Shown: positions 1 through 8,990 of the stretch, in pieces | Layout: each line of letters opens with the position of its first letter | How positions within the stretch are numbered: position 1 is the first letter of the stretch | Origin: Microglena sp. YARC | Lineage: Eukaryota; Chlorophyta; Chlorophyceae; Chlamydomonadales; Chlamydomonadaceae | Length of the DNA stretch: 64,000 bases | Assembly: GCA_022414725.1 (NCBI GenBank) | Contig: CM039462.1 | Location: 6,132,021-6,196,020, forward strand | Direction: 5' to 3' | Program-made: the position numbers and the translations under genes | The notes under the pieces: model-generated | What the model saw: the letters and a program-made list of their open reading frames with translations, nothing else | Told to the model about the DNA's origin: nothing | The model's database searches: none

Positions 1-450
1 TACAAACAAACCCAAGCTATCCACAACAACTTACGAGTATAACAACAAGCAAACGATCTACGGACCAATTACCGTTTTAAGCTATCGTACAGCATACCCG
101 AAATGTAAAGGTATCCCAACAAATGTATCAGCTATCAAAACTATCTCCAAAACGAAGTATACTGTCCACAATACTGCATCCAAAAACCATATCCCACAAC
201 AAACTGTATCAGCTAATTCTCACAACGTACCCACTGCTATCCACGCAATATGTCGGTCCCAATAAACTGATCAAGCTATCCCACAATATCCACGGCTTAC
301 GACTCCGAACTTAGTATCAGCTGTCCACAATAAAATGCATCACACAATAAACTGTATCAGCTGATGTCCACAATATATATGCATCACAAATAAACTTATC
401 AGCCATCCGACAACTAATCGAAGGCATCACAACAAACTAGTTATCAGGTG
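1..450. repeat. Degenerate tandem repeat, AC-rich
   Basis: A motif like CTATCCACAATAAACTG followed by TATCAG recurs about every 40-60 bases with many changes. No coding potential is convincing: the one short open frame is simply the repeat read through. Nothing else is seen here. Confidence 0.6.
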
Positions 451-582
451 AGCGTGACAGCATAATGCAACGAACATGGATCAGATCTTCATCCCAACAA
501 TGGGAAGTCGTTGGAAGGACTGGAAGCAGGTGAAGCCTCGGATACCGGCAGCTGTCATGTAACAGGGCTTGAGTTTGGGGAG

Positions 583-644
583 CTGACTCGACGGATGAGA
601 TGATCGTTGAAGTCCGAAATCATGCAGAGGAGCGCTTTTACAGC
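583..644 (+). CDS. Possible internal exon of the QueH-like gene
   Basis: The frame reads DEMIVEVRNHAEERFYS, preceded by an AG and followed by GTGTGT, a weak donor. In QueH proteins a segment of this kind (helix, then an aromatic pair) lies shortly before the YCGC motif. Its end phase is 0, which fits the next exon only if that exon starts at 1077. A degraded second copy lies at 841-900. The call rests on short similarity and frame, so it is tentative. Confidence 0.3.
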
Positions 645-649
645 GTGTG

Positions 650-1010
650 TGGGTGGGGTAGATGGTGGGGGGGGGGTGGGATGGGGGTTGTGTGGGTGGT
701 GGGTGGGGTGGGATGGTGAGTGGTGGGTGGGGTAGTAGGTGGTTGTGTGGTGTGTGGTGGGGGATGGGGGAGGTGGTGTTGGTTGGGGGAAGGGTGTGGT
801 GGGTGGCGGGGGGGGGGGGGGGGAGATCTTACCACACCAACATGGGCATTTCAAAGACGGATGAGATGACGCGTGAAGTAGAATCATGCAGAAGAGTGTC
901 TATATAGCTGCGTGGGGGCGGGTGAATGGTGGGTGGGATGTATGTGCGGGGGTGGGATGGGGGGGTAGGATGAATTGTGGGGGTGAGGAGCAGACGGTCG
1001 CCGACAGCAC
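650..1010. repeat. G-rich (GGTGGG)n intron repeat
   Basis: Intronic low-complexity sequence made of GGGTGG-type words with poly-G runs around 811-823. A degraded copy of the preceding exon edge is embedded at about 841-900. The proline- or glycine-rich open frames here are products of the repeat, not genes. Confidence 0.7.
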
Positions 1011-1074
1011 CGGAACACCACACCATCGCCCAGTAACAACAACAACAACAATAAAATAGGCGCCATTGTTGCAG

Positions 1075-1343
1075 AGTACTGTGGCTGCTCATACAGCCTG
1101 CGTGACTCCAACATCTGGCGGAAGACTCAGGGAATACCCCCCTGCAAGATCGGGGGTGAGGAGGCAGGCCTGGGCACCAGATACTTTGAATATCCTGTGG
1201 CTGATGCAGAGGAGGAGAGCCAGGAGGTGGTGGATACCTTCTTCAGCGATGCTGAGCGCCACTTTGATGATGAGCGGCTGACGCGCTTGTATGAAGGACG
1301 CAAGAAGGTGGCGGGGGCAGACATAGGGAAGAACAATTGGTAG
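1075..1343 (+). CDS. QueH-like epoxyqueuosine reductase, last exon (partial gene)
   Basis: Terminal exon of a + strand gene whose 5' part lies outside or upstream. The acceptor is TTGTTGCAG at 1066-1074, with an alternative AG two bases later; the stop is TAG at 1341-1343. About 88 codons begin with YCGCSYSLRDSNIWRK. The YCGC motif near the C terminus is a hallmark of the QueH (old DUF208) family, iron-sulfur enzymes that reduce epoxyqueuosine to queuosine in the tRNA anticodon. Bacterial QueH usually ends soon after YCGC; here about 70 charged residues follow, with EEESQEVVDTFF and a basic end. The family's N-terminal cysteines cannot be seen in this window. The 3' half is repeated twice downstream. 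The family call rests on one short motif from memory; a different cysteine-rich protein is possible. Confidence 0.5.
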
Positions 1344-1640
1344 GCCAATTTGGAGGCGGAGAGCCAGGATGGATGATTGGTGGTGGACTGCCTAACCTTC
1401 TGTCAGCAATGCTGTAGCGCACTTTGAATGATATGCGGCTGACGCCGGCTTGTATGAAGGAGGCAAGAGCGGAGGCAGGGAAAAGACATTAGGGGAAGAA
1501 CAATTGGTGGAGGCCAGAGGAGGCGAGATCGCAGGACGGTGGTGGATGCTTCTCTGCTCTGGTGCTAGACCACTTTGATGATATGCGCCTGACGCGCTTA
1601 TATGAAGGGGCATAGAAGGTGACAGGGGCAGAAATAGGAA
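1195..1640 (+). repeat. Three tandem copies of the 3' end of the last exon
   Basis: The segment coding for EEESQEVVDTFF to the stop (about 1205-1343) recurs at about 1355-1510 and 1515-1650, each copy ending in GGAAGAACAATTGGT. The later two carry indels and no long open frame, so the first copy is the coding one. This is an exon-edge array lying outside the coding region, on its 3' side. Confidence 0.8.
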
Positions 1641-1649
1641 GAACAATTG

Positions 1650-3318
1650 GTAGGCCAATGCAGCGCAGTGCAAGGGATCGAGCGGCGACGAAGTCCTGTC
1701 GCGATAATTCTCTGTAGTGAGGAGACTTGGAAGATGTGCTCGGGAAGATGTGCTACTGAACGAATTACAGTATATCAATGGTCACGAGTCATGCATGAGC
1801 AGTGCATGATTATAACTAAGCAGTGGCAGTACAGTTTTGACTTCACGACGTCTGCACGGCCGCCGGCTGTCACAGGGACACACGGTACAGTGCAGGCCCA
1901 GTCAGGGACAGCGCTACTGCTTCTAAGATGGAGCAACGCTCAGTAGCGTTCCAAGCCGTCTACAAAAGCCAGTATAGTTATGCAGACAGTGGGCTGCGAG
2001 CCTGCGCGCTCTCATGCGACAGGCGGTTAATCTCGTCTGCACAATCAGGAGTATCGAGCAAACGGACAACTGGGTGACCCCCATGGCGAAAACATGCTAG
2101 CGAATCCCATCCAATCCTGCCGTGGTTGAGATTCAGAGTTTGATTTGTTTATTTCGAAAGGATTTTCACCCCGGGGAAGTGGGATCCCCCCCGTACACAA
2201 AGAAACAGCGTCCACTAGAGGAGTGAGATAAAGAAAGGGCGGAGAAAGTCCTGCAGAAATACCAGGGTCACGTTTGAATGGCGGGGCATGCCAGACCATT
2301 AATGGTTACATCCATGCCTTGACAATAGCAACATCCAGGTTACATCATAGTTTTTACTTTCGGCTGCAAGTACCAGCTTCTAAGCAGCTCCCGTGGCTTG
2401 ATACACAGCCAAAACCTGAAGCTAGTAGAGCATTCTATAAGCTGACAGAATCAGCTTATCCAGTACGTTGAAATCTTCGGCGTAGGCGCTAGCCAATGAC
2501 TGGCTCAGGGAGCGCCCTTGAGACTGCTGTTCGTAGCCGAAAATATGTAAAGCTATGGGTTCCATTATCCTGGCGCCCCAGTGGACTGCAAAAGTGCCTG
2601 TCGCTCAATATAACAAGGGAACCTACGGAGCATACACAAACAAAGGACATCGGTGGCGAAAGGAAAGATATGGTTTAAGATTCTACTGCCGCCCTAGTGG
2701 ACTTCAAATGTGCTCGCAGTTTTTTTTTAAGCAAGGGGGACTTACGAGCATAGCAAACAAAGGGCAATCGGGACGCCGCCTATATGTCTGTGCTGCAATC
2801 TGATCAACCACATTTGCATGGTTCTGTACGTTAGTTGCGGTACCACGAGGGATAGAGTGCTGCCCATGCTGTATATAGATGTCTATATGTCGCAGCCTAT
2901 ATGTCTGTGACTGCGCAAGCCGGATTCAAGCACAGATTTTGATGCATTTGTTGTTGTATTTATGACAGTTTCATTCCCCTGGGTAATTAATTTACTGCCA
3001 AAGACGGCGAGCAGCCAAATTGCCGGTGTTGTTGGATACGATCCTCACACTGAGTTGGCCACCGCGGTGGTGACGACTTCCGTCACATTGACGACGACTT
3101 CTGTAGGAGGTGAACGAGCCGAACTAACCCTCTGATCCGTGTCTGGTCAGCTACACTGGAATACCTAAAATTAGGGTTCCACTAGGGTCTAGGCGCGCTC
3201 GAAGCGGGAAGGGAGTCTTAAGCCGTGCTTCTGACTCTTAGGGCAGTCTACACTCCTGAGATCATTTCTTAGGCTTCCAGTTACAAGACACTCCGTGTTA
3301 CAAAGTTATTTCATATTC
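1650..3318. other. Intergenic, mostly degenerate repeats
   Basis: No exon could be supported. Recognisable pieces are a dispersed 'ttttcacccc' repeat at about 2150-2280, a two-copy tandem at about 2555-2790, a SINE tail (GCGAGCAGCCAAATTG) at about 2985-3040, and a dispersed block ending in ACACTCCGTGTTAC at about 3170-3300. Confidence 0.5.
3170..3305. repeat. Dispersed repeat, second copy at about 5285-5450
   Basis: About 130 bases with shared landmarks AAGCCGTGCTTCTGACTC, CTCCTGAGATCAT and CACTCCGTGTTACAA. The two copies lie in the same orientation about 2.1 kb apart and have diverged by substitutions and indels. Confidence 0.75.
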
Positions 3319-4043
3319 CCAATTGGCAACGGAGCCTTCGCGTGTTTTCAAAACCGCGCTCACGTCGCTACACTCCCCACCCCACCCCACCCCACGCCCC
3401 CCACCCCCACCCCCACCACCACCCCCATCCCCTCAGCCCACCATTCACCGAAAATTGCCTCTTCTTCCGCGCCAGGCTGCTGCAGCTCCCCTTCCGAGGT
3501 CAGACGTCGACGGCATGGCCATGCAACGAAAGCTCGTCGAGCAACGGCAAGGCTGGAGCTGCACGAGCTTGCCAACGAGAAGAAGAAGACGATGAGGGCC
3601 GGCAGCCCGGCACCTTCGTCTACCGACTTCCAGCTACCGAGAAGGAGCTTCAAGGATCGCGCGCATGCTGTTCAAAGCAAACGGCAAGAAGATCTTCACG
3701 AGACTTATTGCGTTGTGGCTTTGACAGCCATGCGCCGCGTTCCTTGACTCTTCGATAGCTGGAAGAGTCGGGAGACGAAAAGGTGCGGCCCTCCAGCGTC
3801 TCTTCTTCTCGTTGGCGAGCTCGTGCAGCTCCCAAGCCTTGCGTTGCTCGACGAGCTCTTCATGGTCCATGCCGTCGACGTCCGGGACCTCGAAAGGGGA
3901 GCTGCAGCAGCCTGGGCGGAAGAAGAGGCATATTTTCGGTGAATGGTGGCTCGAGGGGATGGGGGGGGGGGGGGCGGGGGGGAGTTGTAGCGTGTGTGGC
4001 GCGGTTGAAAAAACGCGACTAGGCTCTGGACGCCAATTGTGGT
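3319..4043. repeat. Large near-perfect palindrome (arms about 350 bp)
   Basis: The left arm runs from about 3319 to 3690 and the right arm from about 3708 to 4043, around a short centre holding the self-complementary GAAGATCTTC. Shared landmarks are GGAGCTGCACGAGCT and GCCAACGAGAAGAAG on the left with their complements on the right, plus C-rich and G-rich tracts at mirror positions. Both arms have open frames that include ELHELANEKK, so each may be an inverted copy of an exon. The frames differ and neither is clearly intact. I do not recognise the protein. Confidence 0.8.
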
Positions 4044-4195
4044 ACAAAACGTAGTGTCCGATTGGATATGTCGACTGCATTTCACCCTCAAAAACGGATG
4101 GTCAAACAAATTAATGAACAATGTCCTCGAGGACTTAACTTGGCCATTTCCCTCTGCGAATCCAGAAAAAATGGTAATCTTCTGCCGAATGTGGG

Positions 4196-4272
4196 ACCGT
4201 AGGGGGAATCGATCCCCCGACTCTGCTTCGTTTCAGCGATCTGGTGTACAACTACTAGACCAATCTATATCA
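4196..4272 (-). repeat. tRNA-derived SINE head fragment
   Basis: Read on the - strand there is an A-box-like ATTGGTCTAGTAGTTG and a B-box-like GATCGATTCCCCC, spaced as in a tRNA. It matches the heads at 26785-26985 and 29436-29640. The body and tail are absent, so this is a 5' fragment. Confidence 0.6.
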
Positions 4273-5499
4273 CTGAAACGGGAAACGACTTCAGTAGGAA
4301 GGTGACAGCGAGCGAACTGATCCACTGATCCGTGCCTAATCAGGTACTCTTGAACACCTTAAAATAGTAGGGTGCTCTGGAAGGTCCCCTGGAGTCGTCA
4401 GGATCCAGGCGGGTCTGGGGTCAGTGTGAGTCAAGTAGCAATGGCAGCCTCCTTGTCAAAGATACAAAGCAAGTGCTTACTTATCCGTACATTTTACAAT
4501 ATTTGGTGGGTCAAGAATCCCAATATGAACGGGAGCTATTGAGTCTGCAGATACGCACCACCTGCAATATTGTCATTTGTCACACATTACGTAGTTATTC
4601 ATATATATCCTGCTAGACTTGAAACGTTTGTGCAAATGGCATTATTATAAACTTGGTGGCCCACGTAAGGCTAACTAGATTACATTACTGTCAAAGTCTA
4701 CTTGACACGCGATGGGGGTGTATGAGACTCTGTGCTTTAAACAAAAAGAAAAAGCACCCACAAAGCAAAAACCCCATTACATCAGGTGTGGTCGAGGAGA
4801 AACAAACCAAACTCCCAAACCTAAGGAAGTTAATAGCTCACTGACTCCCCGAGAGTTCCATGGCCGAGGCTACAGTGCTACTGCGCAACCTGCAAGTTTC
4901 TAGTGCGCAACAGCAGATTTCCTTGTCAAGCACAATGCGCTAGATGCTAATGAGCTACGAGAGGAGGTAGATGCGAATTTTCCAAGGGAAATCTGTAGAC
5001 ATGCTTCCAGGTCCCTAGATGAGACTACAGGACAGGAGGGAACGACAAATGAAAACGCCGCGTCCACAGTCCGCCAACCCTGAGATGCGCACGCGAAATA
5101 AAAGTGCCATCCGACGGCTAATCCGCCCCCGACGAGAATCAAACACGAGGTCGCTTACATGTCAGGACAAGTCAGTTTAAACGCCGCTAATTTGACCGCG
5201 TTATCTTCTACCCAATGTGAGGATGTCGCGGAATTTTTGAGAACATCACGTAAGTATTGCCTTAGGTCTGGCGTCCCCCAGGGGGGGCGACCAACGAGGT
5301 TCCAAATTTCCAATAGGGTCTATGCCGCGCCCTGGAAGCAGGACAGGGAAGTCTCAAGCCGTGCTTCTGACTCTCTTAAGGGCCGTCCAAACTCCTGAGA
5401 TCATGTCTTAGGCTTCCAGTTACCAGACACTCCGTGTTACAAGGTATTCATATAATCATATACCACAGCTGGAGCCATTTTTTTTATACCAATATCATG

Positions 5500-5800
5500 T
5501 TCGAGGGGCTGCCCTGAAGCTTGTATGCGTAGCAAAACAAGTCCTATGCAGCGTCGCAAGCGACGCGGGAAATTGGCGGAGTGTGTTGGCAAACAGAACC
5601 GAATAAATGGTGGCAACGATGGAGCTGACCAAAGCGAGTTAGTTAGCGGCCGAGCACAGAAAGCGGGCCATAGTTCGTGACCGTTGGATGACGTGTCAGG
5701 CTTCAAGCAAGAAATTTTTCAGTCGGACGGACAAATGGGTAACCCTGGGGACTCCCGCCCCCCTTGAAGAGGGGGCTCCGCCAAAAAATGAGATCAGTGC
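5500..5800. repeat. Dispersed repeat with GC hairpin (copies at 18425-18650, 44890-45012)
   Basis: The three places share CTATGCAGC, GACGTGTCAGGCTTCA (two of three), GGACAAATGGGTAA and the hairpin GCCCCCTTGAAGAGGGGGC followed by TCCGCCAAAAA. A 7-bp GC stem with a 5-nt loop can form. It looks like a small interspersed element, and no protein is encoded. Confidence 0.75.
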
Positions 5801-5853
5801 TCATCAGCTTCTTGAGGATGGCAGCCAAAGGATGCACCCTCGTTGCATCCAAC

Positions 5854-6014
5854 CAGGGTACTACATTGTGTCAAATTGGTCAGCGCTTTCTAGTGCAAAA
5901 GGCGCAAAACTGAGCGCTGCACCCACAGGGAGTTGAAAAACTGCGCGAAATGCTCAGTGGGGCTGAAAAAGGCAGTGCGTAAACGCGCTGCCGCGCGCGC
6001 TTTGTAGTACCCTG
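5854..6014. mobile_element. hAT-type MITE, family 1 copy A
   Basis: Non-autonomous element of 161 bp with ends CAGGGTACTAC and GTAGTACCCTG. Exact 8-bp target duplications CATCCAAC flank it at 5846-5853 and 6015-6022. The interior is rich in GCGC and AGCGC words. CAGGG ends and 8-bp duplications are typical of the hAT superfamily. No transposase is present. Confidence 0.9.
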
Positions 6015-6599
6015 CATCCAACACAAAACATACCTTCCTATCACGGTTGGGCAAGTCCCTGGGAACTGCTAACATACATACATATACGTACATACTTACA
6101 TGCTACATACACTTACTAGTTGCTGCTGATGATGATGATTACATTTTCCTGGTGCCCTTCTGGACTCCAAGTGTGCACGCGGCTCGATGAAGTCAAGGGA
6201 GAGCAGCACGAAATATTAATGAGCCAAACTGTGTTTGTAGTTTCATGTTAATCCCTGATTTTGACTCTTCATCCGCTTTCGTGACCTGCGCCTTCTCAGC
6301 CCCCTGAGCTCTACCTGTCTGCTTCCTTAGAGTCTTGCAGATGGACTTGTGGGCCTTCCAGTGCACAGCCTGGCACCTCTCACTGCTAAATACCTCCGCT
6401 GATCACCACAGCCAGAGCATTTCTTTAGCCTAACTTTGCTCTCTCCTCTCTGCCCACAATGCACTTGGAATGTATGGTAGAAGTGGTTGTGACTCCCACA
6501 TGCATCACAGACTCCAAGAGAGTCGCTAGGAGAAGTGGGATAGTTTGAAATCCAGGGCCACAGGGCCAGCTGTTACGGAGCATTCTGTGGCGCGTGCTT

Positions 6600-6905
6600 C
6601 CTGTGCAGTGGTGGTGGGCAGGAGGTGTTAGTGGTGGTTGGCCGGAGGTAAGTGGTGGCTGGGCCACAAGTCCCAATGGTGGTTGGCCGGTGTTAGTGGT
6701 GGTGGGCCGGAGGTGTTAGTGATGGTGGGCTGGGAGGCTGCAGTGGTGGTGTTTGTCGTGGTGGGCCGGAGCGTGCAGTGGTGGTGGCCCACAGGTCCAG
6801 GGTATAGGCCGTTGTCAGTGGTGTGGGCCGGAGGCTGCTGTGTGTGTTAGTGGTGGTGAGGCCGGAGCGTCAAGTGTTGGCTTGGGGCACAGCTCCAGGT
6901 GTTGC
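6600..6905. repeat. GGTGGTGGGCCGGA minisatellite
   Basis: About eight degenerate copies of a 30-36 bp unit containing GTTAGTGGTGGTGGGCC. No splice signals or coding potential are evident. The region 6023-6600 before it holds nothing I can identify. Confidence 0.7.
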
Positions 6906-6950
6906 GGAGTCATTATGTTGGAGGGCCTGTGCATGGAGTGGTGGTGGCAC

Positions 6951-7147
6951 CAGGGTACTTCAAATGGCCAAATTGGCCAGCGCTTTAGCGCACTTGAAAA
7001 CACAAAAAATGCGCTTTGTTGTGCAAAAAGCGCAAAAATTGCTTTGCTGCCGCCCACAGGGGGTGCAAAAAAACTGCGCTTAAAGCGCAGAGGGGTCAAA
7101 AAAGTCAGCGCGCAAAAGCACAAAAGCGCACGCTTTGAATTACCCTG
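6951..7147. mobile_element. hAT-type MITE, family 1 copy B
   Basis: A 197-bp element with ends CAGGGTACTTCAAA and TTTGAATTACCCTG. The exact 8-bp target duplication GGTGGCAC lies at 6943-6950 and 7148-7155. The interior carries the family's repeated GCGCAAAA and AAAGCGC words. Confidence 0.9.
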
Positions 7148-7388
7148 GGTGGCACTGATGTCACATGATGGTTCTATTGATTATGTCATGTGCTCGTATG
7201 TATTGCCCCATGCACCTACCTTGAACGAACTTCTACTTGTACTTACATTTCCCCTTTGTAAATTGTTTTCCTTCAAATAATGTTCAGCTTATATACCTCA
7301 TACTGGTGCCCTGGATGTTAGGCCCTAGCCAAGTCACTCATACTGGTGCCCTGATGTGTAGATATATGAGTCACTCGCACTGTTTTCT

Positions 7389-7560
7389 TTTGGGCTACTC
7401 ACTGGCAGCTTCCCGCCAGCTAATAGCCAGCCACTGGGCCAGGACCCAAAGCTTGCAGCTGCATAGGAATGCTTGTCATGTCAGCTTCAGGACACACTAG
7501 CTATGCTTCAAGGTTTGTTCCAAAGACAGGGAAAGGGAGCTGCCTAGAAGGCTGCTTACT
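7389..7560 (+). repeat. Foldback repeat of the AGCTGCCTAGAAGCTGCT family
   Basis: Shares GGGCTAC, CCAGCCACTGGGCCA, CCAAAGCTTGCAGCT and the terminal GGGAGCTGCCTAGAAG with a better copy at 63602-63768. Shorter pieces of the same family occur many times in the window, for example near 9965, 10095, 26705, 27060, 44200, 44665, 44770, 45100 and 49150. Confidence 0.7.
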
Positions 7561-7814
7561 TCCTTTTTAGCCGCAAATGAAACAGTGTCCAATTCCCATG
7601 GCTTCCTTGCTAAATCTCCACCAAATAAAAATTCCTCAAAATACATGGATTTTCGCCAGCCGTTTATTTCCACAAATACGTTTTGGTTTTATATTGTTAT
7701 ATTTCATACTGGGCATAATAAGACCCAAGACACTCACATTGGGTCAGATAATCATCATCATAATAATATTAATATTAACAATAACAACAATAATAATAAT
7801 AACGAGACACTTAC

Positions 7815-7870
7815 ATGGGTTTGGATGCTGTTGTTAAATCCCCACATTTTGTCATCCACCACCAGTTGAT
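7815..7870 (-). CDS. Most 3' exon-edge copy of the unknown gene
   Basis: Reads FSEDQLVVDDKMWGFNNSIQTH, ending in CCCAT and a GTAAGT donor at 7814. It is a diverged version of the edge repeated at 7937-8990 (DEALMVEFNNSIRPH). It could be a true downstream exon produced by exon duplication, or simply the last array member. Confidence 0.4.
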
Positions 7871-8990
7871 CTTCAGAGAAGAAGAGGGTGATATTTATTT
7901 AATTTATAAACAAATAAACACTGTGACAAATAGATCACATGGTTCGGATCGCTTGTCGAAATCCCCAACATCATGATCCTCCTCTAAGCAGTTGAGCTTT
8001 GGAGAGAAGCGATTGATATGTTATTTATAAGATATAAAATAAACAAATAAAAAAACACACAAATACGCACACAAATAAACTCACATGGGGTTCGATGCTG
8101 TTGTTCAATCCCCACATCTTCTCCGCATCAACCAATTGGTCTTATGAGAGAAAGCGAGTGATATTTATATGATCAATAAACAAATAAACACACATATACG
8201 CACAAAAATAAACTCACATGGGGTCGGATGCTGTTGTTGAATCCCACCATCAACGAGGTTAGTCGTTCAGGTGGAAGGCGAGTGAAAACCTATTTAATTA
8301 ATAAACCTATAACAACATATACGCACACAAATAACACAAATACGCGCACAAATAAACTCACATGGGGTCGGATGCTGTTGTTGAATCCCACCATCAACGA
8401 GTTAGTCATTGGGGTGAAAGCGAGTGAAACCTATTTAATTAATAAACCTATAAACACACAGAAACGCACACAAATAACACAAATACGCGCACAAATAAAC
8501 TCACATGGGGTCGGATGCTGTTGTTGAATTCCACATCAGCACTTCATCCACTAGCCGGTCGTCAGGGAGGAAGCAAGTGATATTCATATGCTTAATACAC
8601 AAATAACACACACAAATACGTGCACAAATAAACTCACATGGGGTCGGATGCTGTTGTTCCAATTCCCCACATCAGGCACTTCATCCACTAGCGGTCGTCA
8701 GGGAGGAAGCAAGTGATAGTTATAATGATTAATCAAACAAATACACACCACAAATACGCACACAAAATAAAACACGCACAAATAAACTCACATGGGGTCG
8801 GATGCTGTTGTTGAATTCCACCATCAGCGCTTCATCAACGAATTGGTCGTCAGGGAGGAAGCAAGTGATATTTATATGCTTAATACACAAATAACACACA
8901 CAAATAACACAAATACGTGCACAAATAAACTCACATGGGGTCGGATGCTGTTGTTGAATTCCTCATCATTCAGCGCTTACATCCCACTAG
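7815..8990 (-). repeat. Nine-copy exon-edge array with donor sites
   Basis: A 130-150 bp unit contains the exon end coding NNSIRPH, the donor CCCAT then GTGAGT, and AT-rich intron with (AAATAAAC) words. Donor edges fall near 7815, 7937, 8083, 8215, 8358, 8502, 8635, 8787 and 8935. Most copies keep both the donor and a readable FLPDDQ-like segment. The copy nearest the large exon (8935) is the likely constitutive edge. Confidence 0.85.

Larger units (their letters stand above)
4044..5853. other. Intergenic with dispersed repeats
   Basis: No gene is supported. A tRNA-like SINE head in reverse lies at about 4196-4272. The block at 5285-5450 copies 3170-3305, and 5500-5800 is a dispersed repeat containing the small hairpin GCCCCCTTGAAGAGGGGGC. 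The rest is unremarkable. Confidence 0.5.
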
